From NCBI GenBank assembly GCA_963930655.1, contig OZ005612.1, forward strand, positions 1,121,001 through 1,185,000: 64,000 nucleotides of DNA, written 5' to 3'. Below the pieces are notes generated by a model, which ran no database searches, was not told where the DNA came from, and saw nothing but the letters and a program-made list of their open reading frames with translations. Source of the stretch: Myrica gale. Taxonomy: Eukaryota; Streptophyta; Magnoliopsida; Fagales; Myricaceae. The position numbers and the translations under genes were made by a program. Positions 49,901 through 60,496 of this stretch are shown piece after piece; the first letter of the stretch is position 1, and each line of letters begins with the position of its first letter.

Positions 49901-51266
49901 TATCAAAGGGAGTCCAAACTAAACCGACTTCTCAAATGGGAAGTAAATTCAACGAGTTACATGAATTCTACCTCAAAACAAAGAACTTTCCTCAAAACAC
50001 AGAACTTTCAGGAAAAAGAAAATCACAAGAGGTCACTGTTGTCCCGTAAATTCATGGAAAGCAATAATTTATTTAGAAAGGACATAGAAAAGACGGCTAA
50101 TTTTCAATCCCCAGTTGAATTCTGCAGTAGTTTCGCTCTAATTTTTTTTTTGAATTCCATCATAAATGAGCATTTATATTGAAACCCCAAACCACTTTCT
50201 CTATCCATAACCAGAGTTCATATGTTTAAAAACACTTTCATTAATGAGAAACACTATTAAGTTGCCTGTAAAATCTTCTTTAAATAGCAAAACACCAAGC
50301 CACTTGAAAGCATAAAATTTCCATGTAAATCACCCACTATTAACAAAAGCAAAGATCTAAACAAACTTTTCGAGCGCAATCTTCTTTTCCTCGCTTTTTC
50401 CTTGTTTTAATTTAAAACTAGATCAAAGTCATTCAGGATAATCAAGGTAAAGATTACCTTTCCCTTTTCCCCTACTTTCTTTCTTGACCCCTAGCCTTCA
50501 AGAACACAGAAAAAAGTGGAGAATTTTTTTTTTCTGGAGTTACTCGTAGCCTCTGTGTGTGCCGTGAAAAGCCACAATTCCACCGAAGAGTTGACATCAG
50601 AAATTCAAAGAGGAAATCAAAGAAAGAGTAGAGTACACGGAACTGTGTCTGAGAAATTTTTTTCTTGTTTATATTCCTTTTCTCTTTCCTTTTCCAGATC
50701 CGGCACTAAAGTAAACTCCAGCTGTTTCCATTTGTGTTCTGACAAATTTGGTAAAATAAAAAGCAAAAGAATTTTTTTGTCACTTTTGTCGAGCACCCAA
50801 CAGCATAAAACATAGAAAGATACTGGACTTTTTATTACTAACATTACCTTTTTCATTTCCCCCTATTTTCTCAGCGACCAAACAAGTAAACAAGGAAAAC
50901 AAAACAAAACAAAACTCTGAAAATTCAGTTGGAACTGCAATATTTAACTGAAACTTAGAACTTCCGAATTCAAGGAAACAGAAAATGTTCCATTTGTCTT
51001 GGCCTCATTTTCTCAGCAAGAAAAGAGCGGACATCAAAGAAACAAACTAAACTTTCAGCAAGATAGCTCTGGCCTAGTTCAAAACCAGTCAAAGAAATGC
51101 CGATCAACCAAACCCACAAAGGGTAAGAAGCCAAATTAGAGAGAAACATAAGAGAAAGTACCATTGAAGCATTGGACTTCTGGATTTTACAGTACTCATC
51201 AAGTTGGTGAACTTCCTGATAGAAATTCTGAAAATAAGGGAACAAAATTCCAGCGTCTGCATACAT
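46962..51266 (-). CDS. CCT-motif protein (At5g53420-like)
   Basis: Four coding exons join in frame into 281 residues: 51266-51162, 49516-49010, 47980-47837 and 47051-46962, all with GT-AG introns. The N-terminus (MYADAGILFPYF, KIQKSNASM) and an acidic middle (YDLGGEGDLFKAPEPIIEEP, ISCGEDVMSSQGLKVADIES) match the Arabidopsis protein as I remember it. The C-terminal 45 residues form the CCT motif (ERREKLSRYRNKKTKRNFGR, YACRKALADSQPRIRGRFAK), split by an intron after KIK. CCT proteins are nuclear and act with DNA-binding partners in transcription. There is no B-box zinc finger, so it belongs to the CCT-only group. Intron 1 is 1645 bases and intron 2 contains a (GAA)n run near 48176. Confidence 0.92.
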
Positions 51267-51404
51267 TTCTCCGATACTTGTAGCTTCAAAGAGAACAGAG
51301 CACAAACAGGGACACTACACCAGAGCAGCGCCAGACAAACGGTTGGAGTACTTGCTTGGTTGTTCAATAGTTGGGCTTTCATTTAAGACCGAGGTGGAGA
51401 GAGA

Positions 51405-51424
51405 AGTTATATATATATATAATA
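51405..51424 (-). promoter_or_regulatory. TATA-rich core promoter of the CCT gene
   Basis: The minus strand reads TATATATATATATAAC followed by a pyrimidine-rich patch CTTCTCTCTCCACC. This places the transcription start near 51380-51395 and gives a leader of about 115-130 bases. An ATG at 51382 opens a frame that overlaps the main ATG in another phase; it is only relevant if transcription starts upstream of it. Confidence 0.45.
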
Positions 51425-51993
51425 AACGGGTAATTAGATTGTCTTTTTCCTTTTTCTTCTCGAGGTGATGACGCAAGAAAATAGAGTAGGGACAAAGTAG
51501 GAAAAGGACATCATCATTTTATAATGCACTGTCCCACTCCAGTGTCTCTTGTCATGATGCTTTTTTATATTGCAATTTGTAACAGGTGAATTGCATCGAG
51601 CCAAAATGGCAAAATCTGTGGACATGCTTTGTTGGCTCTACACAGTGATCAATGTACAGTTTGGTCCACAGCAGTAGTACCCACGCTCATGGGAGGCGTG
51701 TGGGATACACTCTTAGAGTAGCTTTATCTTTTGCAATCTTAGACCTTCTTAAAAAGGCATGTTTGGGCCCAATTAATTGAGTTCAAAATTTTAGGTTTAC
51801 TATTAAAAAATTTATCACATAATTTTTTATTATAATAATATTTATTAAAAATCTTCTCTCTCTTCACTTTTTCACCAACTCTCATAACATTTCTTTACTT
51901 TATAATATTTTCCAAACCCCAATACCCAAAATTTTAACCACCAAACATACCCTTTATACCCAATACATATAACATATATATATTTGTATTGAG
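51425..51993. other. Intergenic DNA, no gene seen
   Basis: Upstream sequence of the CCT gene, then an AT-rich block (51780-51960). No supported frame or complete transposon. Confidence 0.4.
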
Positions 51994-51998
51994 ATTAG

Positions 51999-52627
51999 TG
52001 TTAGAAATAAAAATTTTTACACGGACAAGTGAGACATCCAATTATGAGAATATCCAATTATATTTATTATGTTAACTCACTTATATTTCAAAGTATTATA
52101 TGGAGGCTTATTTATAAGTCAAAATTCTCACATGCCCACATTGCCTAAGCAATGTGTGACTACACCTTTCTCGACACTCTCCCGCAAACTCAAGGTGGAT
52201 AAACCGACAAACTGAGTTTGAAGTTACAAAAAAATAATTACAAGAGAAAAAAAACAAAGATTGTCGGTACTGAGCCAGAAAGTTGCCACGATACTGAGCC
52301 GGGAGGTTGCCGGTACTGAGCCAAAAAAGTTGCCCCGATACTGAGCCGAAAAAGTTGCTCGTACTGAGCCGGGAGGTCGCCGATACTGAGCCGGAAAATT
52401 TCCGGTACTGAGCCGGGAGGTAACCGAACTAAAACCGAAAACTTTGCTCTGATACCATGTTAGAAATAAAAATTTTTACACTGATAAGTGAGACATCCAA
52501 TTATGAGAATACTCAATTGAATTTATTATGTTAACTCGCTTATATTTCAAAGCATTACATGTGGGCTTATTTATAAGCCAAAATTCTCACATGCCCTAAG
52601 CAATGTGGGAGTACACCTTTCTCAACA
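51999..52627 (-). mobile_element. TRIM retrotransposon with internal minisatellite
   Basis: Two direct repeats, 51999-52176 (178 bp) and 52458-52627 (170 bp), each start TGTTAGAAATAAA and end CTCGACA or CTCAACA on the plus strand. The whole is flanked by a perfect 5-bp duplication ATTAG (51994-51998 and 52628-52632). On the minus strand the primer-binding site TGGTATCAGAGC (initiator Met tRNA) lies at 52457-52446, directly after the right LTR, and a purine-rich GCGGGAGAG (52185-52177) precedes the left LTR, so the element reads leftward. At 629 bp with no coding sequence it is a terminal-repeat retrotransposon in miniature. Confidence 0.9.
52268..52414. repeat. Seven-copy minisatellite inside the TRIM
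   Basis: The 9-mer TACTGAGCC starts at 52268, 52292, 52314, 52339, 52362, 52384 and 52406, with 22-25-base spacing. Units vary between forms such as GGGAGGTTGC and AAAAAGTTGC after the core. It fills most of the internal domain of the retrotransposon. Confidence 0.9.
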
Positions 52628-52632
52628 ATTAG

Positions 52633-54932
52633 TGTTAGGATGCTCCAATCTCTCTGGAAAAAACAAAGGGCAAATTGATTATATTAAGTCCACTGTTGCT
52701 GCTGTGCAGCTGGATTAGCAAATTGCCTGTAGGCTGGAGCCCAAGCTGGTTCTGGAGCCAGAAGTGTATTCTCTTTGGATTTTTAATTCACCATGAAATC
52801 TGAATGGAAGATCTGATTGAGATCCTGTGACTTGTTTTACGAGAGGGTAATGAAGATTATCACTGTTGACAGATTTAGCTCGAACCCAATCATGGACTTA
52901 TTGGGGAATCTATTCTAAGTATACATCATTAGAACAGAGAACTTCTAAATCTGATGTATTATTAGCAGATTGATTTGGTGAAAATCATTGTCTTGTCTGT
53001 CTGTTTCTAAGATTTCTACGCCTACTGGATATGCTCAACGGGTCTGAAAACTATTACCCAACTTGAGATGCACGCCCCTGAAAACTTCTAAGTACTGGCA
53101 GAGATGGAATGGACATGATCTCTTCTTTCTGTGTTTTTTCTCTTTTTCCAATTTTGGTCTAAAACAAAGAGTCTAATGAAGTCGAGGAGCAGCAAAATTT
53201 GAGAAGGTTTGAACCGATCGATCATCTGGTATAGCAAAATGCAGTAATCATGTTTAGGGATTTTTATTTTTATTTCTCCACAGCAATAATCTCAATGATT
53301 CTGGCATAGTACTCTCCACAGATGGCCAAGAGTAAATTAATAGAGTTGAAAGGAAGTCAATCCTCCAATTGGGTTGCAGTTTGGATCACATATACATAAG
53401 GCGTATAGTTTAGTTGTCCACTAAGCATAGTAAAGGCTCCCTTGGTCAGGTGGCGTCCAATACTACTGCACTAGCTGTTCCCAGAATTATTAACATTTGA
53501 ATTAGGTTTTTGCAGGCGGGAATAGTTGTTCAAAGAATTATTATCATTTGAATTTGGTTTGTGAAGGCCGAATAGAATATTGTTTGTCCTTATTATTCAA
53601 TTACCCATTAGTTATACGAATCAAAGATCATATTATAGAGCCGTTGAAAGATAATGAAAAATGACAAATATTTCCTAACCTAAGAAGTCTAAAAAGAGAA
53701 AGAAAAGAAGCACAACGTGAGGAACAGGAAGAAGAAGACGAAGAAGAAAAACGAAACAAGAAAGTTATTAGCAACCATACATATGAGCATGCCTTACGTA
53801 CCCTTGACTCCAATATTGGCTTCTCTCTACTACCTAATAAGTTAAATATGGACCTATCATGAGCTGGTTTATGCTTTGTTTATTTTTACTTCTTACTATT
53901 ATTAATATTAGTAAATTAGTAATACTATCATAGTTATTATGATTACTATTTGTGCTCGTAGTTGTGGTCCAAGTAATCACAGGTTAGTTTAAGATGGTGA
54001 TGAAACCAGCCATGTGATGCAATTTCCTAGCTAGGAAATTTAAGGAAAAAAGGTAAGCATACGTAAATGCTGCTGGAATAAAATTAAGATTATCTGTAGT
54101 TTCTTATCCAAATTGCATGATGTAATTTGGAGAAAGATAGACATATATAATAGATGAACTATACATCATTAAATGATGTCTATATAAAGTTTTGGACAAC
54201 ATGCATCCTACAATGAGATCCATCTATTATAATTACACCTTCAAATTCGAATGGAAAATTACAAAGTATCATAATCCATTGGTTTCAAACTAAAGTAACC
54301 CTACTTTGAAACTACTGTTTTGGAGATGATTGAGAGCAAAAATTTTCATCCCAAAATAATAACTCCCCAAAATTCTCTCTATATCAAATCATCATTTTTT
54401 TATTCTAAATAAATATAAAAAATTCATTTAAATCATCTCTCTATTTTTTTACCAATTTTAACTCTCTAAAATTTTTATAATCAAACCTCACTAATTAATA
54501 CATATGCTCTGACCTCATACGTATTAATGACTTTGACAGCACGCATGCATTTTGGTGAAATATTACTTTTTCTGGTTTTGCCATAAAAGTTCAAAGATGA
54601 TGAAAGGATTTTCTTGAAAGCGAGTACGCCAAAATTTCACTTCAGCATTGATCTTAAGTCCTCATGGTTAGCCAAGTAGGCTGTAGAAAGTGATTAAAAA
54701 AAACAAAGCTAGCTAGGGATGTCTTATTCAGAGGCCTAATCAGATTTTCTGTGGTTTCTGCATATTTAAATGCATGATAAATATTTTAGCTGGGTTTTGA
54801 TATGCTAAAATATCTAGAGAAGATCTAGCTGGTTTTGTACCAAAAAGTCCTGTAAAGAGTTATGCGTAGTTTAACTTTTGCTATTATAATAAGCTTCACC
54901 AAAGAACTTTGTGTTATATTAATACGGGAGGT
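52633..54932. other. Intergenic DNA, no gene seen
   Basis: AT-rich sequence without a supported frame. A short near-repeat of a phrase with AGAATTATTAACATTTGAATT occurs near 53483 and 53535. No transposon ends were recognised. Confidence 0.4.
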
Positions 54933-54940
54933 CCCCTTCG

Positions 54941-55290
54941 TCGGGCTGCAAACCGGATTTTTGGTCCTACTATAATAGAGGACATGATTGAACCACTTAT
55001 AAGTAGTCCGGTTCAATCAAATACAGTCAGGACATATTTCATTTTTTAAAATTTTTTAGTAGGTTAATTTCGAAGGGAAATGACATATAAAAATGTAGAG
55101 TTTTAGTTTAGATTAAAATTAAAATTTTTAAGTTTTTAATTTGTATTAAAAAATATAAAACAATATATTTTTATTTATATTAATAAATACGGTCCGGACC
55201 GCATTTATAAAAATAGGACCGGACCGGACCGCAAATTAGATCCGTTTTTGCGGTCCGATCCTATCCGCAGTCCGATTTTGTTCAGCCCTA
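54941..55290. mobile_element. hAT-like MITE with near-perfect 8-bp duplication
   Basis: The ends TCGGGCTGCA and TTCAGCCCTA are inverted repeats with two mismatches, followed inward by more pairing (CCGGATTTTTGG versus GTCCGATTTTG). The flanks are CCCCTTCG (54933-54940) and CCCCTTCC (55291-55298), an 8-bp duplication with one change. The right half has repeated GGACCGGACCG motifs near 55220. TAGGGCTG-like ends plus 8-bp duplication fit hAT elements. There is no coding sequence. Confidence 0.7.
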
Positions 55291-55298
55291 CCCCTTCC

Positions 55299-56255
55299 GA
55301 CTTTAAAGCTTGTCAGAATGTACATACTAGCTGCCTTAGAACCGCCAAAACCAGCCACCATAACCCTCTAGGGCTTGCCGATTCAAGTTCTGGTTCAGGG
55401 TCAAGGTTATGATTTCGGTTTAATAAGTTGGACCTAGACTCAACCAGTGCTTTATTCTGTCCCTCACCCTGCCATATTATACACGCCCACTATTACCTGA
55501 CAGATCCATTAATGCGTCTGACACTAATGAAAAAAACATATTTCCCCAAATTTTTTTTATTTATTATTATTTTCCCATGTTTTCAAACATATAGAAGGCA
55601 CGTATGAAAAATTTGGGTTTAAACAGTAGTTTAAACCTTTAAAACCAGAACCGGTTTCCAAACAAGCTCCAGAGGGTTTTGTTCACGGACTTGATAATAT
55701 ATTTTTTTTATAGAAAAAGACCAAGAACAAAAAAGTAATGAGAGAAAATAAATTAATATTAGCCGTAAAAACTGGGAGAAAGAAAGATAGAAGGCATATT
55801 CGATTGGCTAAAACTTTTAAAATTTGAAATTAACTTTTAAAATTTATATTATTAATATTATTTCTATACGTATATCAATATAATTCAATGTTATTTTTTA
55901 CACATTAATACATTTTAACAACTTTTACACGTATGCTAATAAAGCTCAAACATCACCTAAATATTCACACTATTATTAGAATTCAACAAATTTTCTCAAA
56001 ACGAACATGCCCAGAGATTCTGTCCACCAATTTGATCAAATTATTCAAATTCTCTATCAATGTGGAGAGGCCTATTCCTCCGTATTGCAATTTGTGTTTG
56101 AGAAACAATAATATTTTGAAGTGTCAAACCAAACTTTCGTCCCTTTCACGAACTCAAAGCATAAAGCAGAGAATATCAGTCTCATTCCACGAGATGGTGA
56201 AAGATCAGGAATTGAAGTAAACCCTTTGGTTGCAAGAAGAGCTTCCAATATTCGG
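55299..56255. other. Intergenic DNA, no gene seen
   Basis: Mostly AT-rich sequence. A 95-residue frame (55933-56220) has no recognisable feature. No repeat with defined ends was found. Confidence 0.4.
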
Positions 56256-56263
56256 TCTGAGAG

Positions 56264-56937
56264 CAGAGGCGGAAGGAAGGGGTAGCGACCCTGGGCGGCC
56301 GCTACCCCTCACGCCACAAATTTTTTTTTTCATTACTTTATTATTTTTTTTTTAAAAATTAAGTTGGCTTGGCCCTGATATCCCTGAAGCTCAGGCTCAG
56401 ACTAACTATACATATGTTTTACACATAAAGCCTGGGCCCGATACCCCTGACCCAGAAAACTACAATAACATCGTCTGACATTTTATATCAGTCCACACAG
56501 CAGAAATGAGCTAAACTGGCACCATCAGTCCTCACACCTCTCACTCTCTCATTTTTCGCTTTTTCCCTTATTTTTGCATATTATATTAAAAAAACTTAAA
56601 AGCTCCGATTGTAACTTTTTGCATTTTTTCACGTAATTTTTTGCAAAAAAAATATTGTTCAATTATTTGGATAGTATGGTTGCAGGTTGTTCCCGCGACC
56701 CATTTTTTTCCTTCCCTGGGTATACCCTCGCTGGGTGTCTGTGAAAGTCTCGATGTCTGATCATAAGAGCCAGGTGTTGTTTCCTCTATTCAGAGGTACA
56801 ATATTATGTGGACTTAGATATCCACTATGTATGAACGTTAACTTAGTCAAAGAATGAAAAAAAAACAACGAAGAAAAAGTTGATTGCCAAAATTTGCAGA
56901 ACAAATGCAGGGTCGCTACCCCTTCCTTCCGCCACTG
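56264..56937. mobile_element. Inner hAT unit with 30-bp terminal inverted repeats
   Basis: The first 30 bases of the composite element (56264-56293) and the inverse of 56908-56937 agree at 29 of 30 positions; both begin CAGnGGCGGAAGGAAGG. This defines a 674-bp unit sharing the left end of the larger element. Its right flank (CCTCCTGC) does not match the outer duplication, so the inner unit did not insert by itself at this site. Confidence 0.75.
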
Positions 56938-58363
56938 CCTCCTGCCTTTGTCTTTTCTGTTTCTCACACCTCTCACTCTCTCACTCAGCCACTTCCACAC
57001 TAGCCACCGTCGCAGGTCTAGGCACTCAACCATGATTTAATTATATTTACAAATTTAATTATTGTTGTGATTTTTTGATGAATTTTATGAATTAGGGATT
57101 TGATGAATTTTTTGAATTAGGAATATGTGAATTAGAGATTTGATGAGTTTTGTGAATTAGAGATTTTATGAATTTTGTGAATTAAAAATGTGTGAATTTT
57201 GTGGGTTGTTATGTTGTGGGTTGTTGGAAGTGCTGGGATAGTGGGATATGTTGTTGAATTTTTCATAAAAGGTTCTTTGGCCGAATGAGCAACTAACTTG
57301 AGAGTTGAATTTTTCTTGATCATCTCTTGAATGAAGGTTCCCGATTTTCAGCTCAATTAATATTCTTCTTCAAGATTCTTACCACTGGCCAATCATGGCC
57401 AGCTGTTTTCTTTTTGTCCTTCTAAGAAAAATAATAATAATCAATCGTGAACATTTATCATGGGTTTGCTTGGCGGTGTTACTAATAATATCACATGACA
57501 AGTTTGATGCAATGGTAGATCCAAATGATTGGAAAATTTAAAATTTAATATCCCCTTGAAAATGAGATATAGAAAAAGAAAGGTTTAGGAATATATGCCC
57601 TGAAAATCTGTAGAGGGGAGGGGGGTCCATATTTTTTTGGCCTGAGGAAGTATAGTTTTTGAAAAGGTTTGGAAGTTTTGACTTGACTCTCATTGGTTAG
57701 TCAATAAGGCTGGTCATTGGGAGGGAGTGAGAAACGTAGGCCAGAAATTTGGGTAAGAACTTGGAGATGATGGGAGAAGAAAGAAGCCTGAGATTATGAT
57801 TAATCATGAGGCAGATGAGTATTTTGCACTTCTAGGTAGACAAATGTGTCATTGCCTGGAGCAAAGGGAAACACTAATTTTAGAACTTCAGCAATTGCTT
57901 GTTTCTATATTTTGACAACTGTTGTACTGTTTTGCTTTTGTGGAATTGGCTGCCATATATTTTTCACTGTTTATTTGCATCTCCACATGTGTTTATGAAC
58001 AGGAGACTTCACTTTGCATCTCCACATGTATTTGCATCTCCACATGGCTTTTAGTATCTGGAATATAATATATTGATACATTCACTTTATTTTATTTTAT
58101 TTAGATAATGGATAAGTTTGTCACAAGAGAACGAAGCCGTTTTGTAACATTTTCAAAATATATAAAATCGTAGGATGCAATTGTCACATCTCAGTCGCAG
58201 TACATAGCACGGTACATGTATTGTAATATTTTTAATGCTTTTAGTCTTTAATTTTTGATATTGTAATTGTAAGACAATTTTTAGCATTATAAAGAAAAAA
58301 AATTATTGTCATTTCGTCTTTAGAATTCGACCCCCCTAAATTTTGGTCCTGGTTCCGCCACTG
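56264..58363. mobile_element. Composite hAT-type element, non-autonomous, 2.1 kb
   Basis: The left end CAGAGGCGGAA and the right end TTCCGCCACTG are inverted repeats. The flanks are a perfect 8-bp duplication TCTGAGAG (56256-56263 and 58364-58371), the mark of hAT transposons. No transposase remnant was recognised inside. The interior has short tandem phrases such as GAATTAGAGATTTGATGA (57060-57190) and three copies of GCATCTCCACATG (57977-58046). A third terminal repeat lies inside, described separately. Confidence 0.8.
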
Positions 58364-58371
58364 TCTGAGAG

Positions 58372-60330
58372 ATCCCACTTAAATTAAGGCTAATTACTTA
58401 ATAACTTTTCTTAATTTTGAAACAGAAATTTTGAAAAAAAAACTTTGATTCACGTGAAAACACTCTTTTACCTGAGTTTTGTTTCACCTTGTTTTGCCTT
58501 TTGGAGTTCTCTTCACTTGTTACTACTAGACAAAAGAGGTGAGAAAAAGGCAAACTCTACTAGTTTCCTCCTTTTTTTTCGTTTGGTTACTCAGAAAGTG
58601 AAGAGGAAAAGATAGGAAAATGGAATATTGACATATCATATATATAGTAAACAAGCCTTAAACAGAAATATTACGAACGTATGGAATAATTTGCTCTTTT
58701 GTTCCTTTTTCTTTTCTCCTTATTTACAAGCCAAATAACAGAAAACAAATAAATATATATACCACTCATATTCATCCTTCTCTAACTATGAAAAGTTATG
58801 ATTTGTTTCAGAAGTGTTTTTGGGTATCCTCCCATTTTTAAAAGGTTAAGTGGGGAAGGGGATTGGACATTGGAGGACATGGTAGAAAATCCTAAGAGAA
58901 TGTGGAACGCAAAACCTAAATAGGAAAACCCACTATGGGGTTTCTTTTGAGAAGTATATTTGAATAATTATTAAGGGTCAAATAGCTTTCAAGATCGAAA
59001 GAAATTTATGGGACGAATATGGAGTTGGGCTGTAAAGTGAGCGGAAAAGGCTCAAAGAATTTCAACCAAGGCATCAAAAAAGAAAGTGTGAAGTATATGC
59101 CCCTCTTTCTTTTGAGCAATGAGTAGCAAGGTATGTATGTGCACTTTGAGGCTGGCTCGCTAGAGCTAGCTAGCTAGCAACACAAAACCTTAAATTCCCA
59201 CATTAGGAAAAAAGGAAAATTGTAAAAGGGAAGCTCCAAAGAAAAAGCTTCACAAAAGGCCTAAGGTACACACAAAACTCATTGTCGATGTCCCTGTCAA
59301 AAGGGTGATAGACTGATACCCTGTTAGTCGCCTACACACGGCGCATTAACATCGCAACACTTGGCAGCCGAATTTTCGCAGCAGAATATATCAGACAAAG
59401 AATGAAAGAGATCGTCTTTAGTTTTGCTTCTTCCCATGAGAAATCATTCAGCTGCGTGCCACACACCTGGGTCGGCTAGGTGGTTAATTCCCTTTGGTCA
59501 GTAATATTGAGGAATATGTGAATGATTATAAGGGTTTTCCACGATTAAGAGCCTCATTCACAACCATATAATTTGAAATGAAATCAGAGGAAAACGGCGG
59601 GGCTTGCCCACCTACGTACGTAAGTCGAACTCGGATTTGAGAACCCAATTAATTTGCTCTTAAGTAATTGGTTGACTTTTAAAGGAAAAAAACCAAAACA
59701 ATTGGTAATGGAGGAGATGAAGTGAATTGAGCCATTCCGTTTCAAGCTTTGCATCTGAATTGATCTTTTATGTCTCCACTCCTTCTATTATAGACAAAAA
59801 GTACGTACTCCCTGCCACCCACTTTGATTGTCCATTAATTTAGATTCTAATCTTAATGATCAAATCACTATATTCAAAAGGGTTGTGGTATTATAAACCT
59901 TGAAATATGCATATGTCTGAAGTCAAAGTGGACACGCATGCTAGCTATGGCACTGATCTTATGTAATAGACCATGATCAGATGATGAAAGATTTCCGAGC
60001 CATATATATATATATATATATCCTTGATAGCATACTGGATCCACCTGACGTTGTGAGACTCATAGGACATGCAAAATGCTAACCAAGACGTACATGAATG
60101 ATGAATGCAATGGAATGTTGAGATAAGAAGTGGTAATTTAAAACTACTTTCACTCTTAATTATAATTTGGGTTTCAAAGGATTTCCTTTTTCATGGACTC
60201 ATAACTTCTGGCCTGGGAAGGGATGGAAATTTAGCAATGCGGTGAGAGAAAAAGGAGAAGTGAAAATGATGGGGCTAAATAAAAAGAAAAAAACAGCTGG
60301 AGTGGATTGTTTGACAGTGCTTTTATCTTT
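58372..60330. other. Intergenic DNA, no gene seen
   Basis: AT-rich sequence with a (TA)n microsatellite at 60002-60021. No exon-like frame, RNA gene or transposon with defined ends could be supported. Confidence 0.4.
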
Positions 60331-60348
60331 CTAGATGAATTGGGCTCA

Positions 60349-60470
60349 AATTTGCTGCAGTGTGTGAGAGAGGGGTGGTACTCACGCCCGCTCAAATAGT
60401 ATTGCACTGCTCGGGCAGATGTGGGTCCCGGGCGAGACTCACACCTTTCTCTCACACACTGCAGCAAATC
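60349..60470. repeat. Strong hairpin, about 40-base arms
   Basis: The left arm from 60351 (TTTGCTGCAGTGTGTGAGAG) pairs perfectly for 21 bases with the right arm ending at 60468, and pairing continues with a few mismatches to GGGCG/CGCCC. The loop is about 40 bases. The hairpin is framed by two copies of CTAGATGAATTGGG at 60331 and 60497. It could be a small MITE or a microRNA-like precursor. Confidence 0.7.
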
Positions 60471-60496
60471 CGTGCCGAACTACAGCGGAAACGCGC

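Noticed and set aside
51104..51382. 92-residue frame overlapping the start of the CCT gene
   Set aside because: It is in another phase of exon 1 and its leader, and its ATG lies at or before the likely transcription start, so it is at most an upstream frame.
55933..56220. 95-residue frame beside the composite hAT element
   Set aside because: AT-rich composition, no recognised domain and no splice context.
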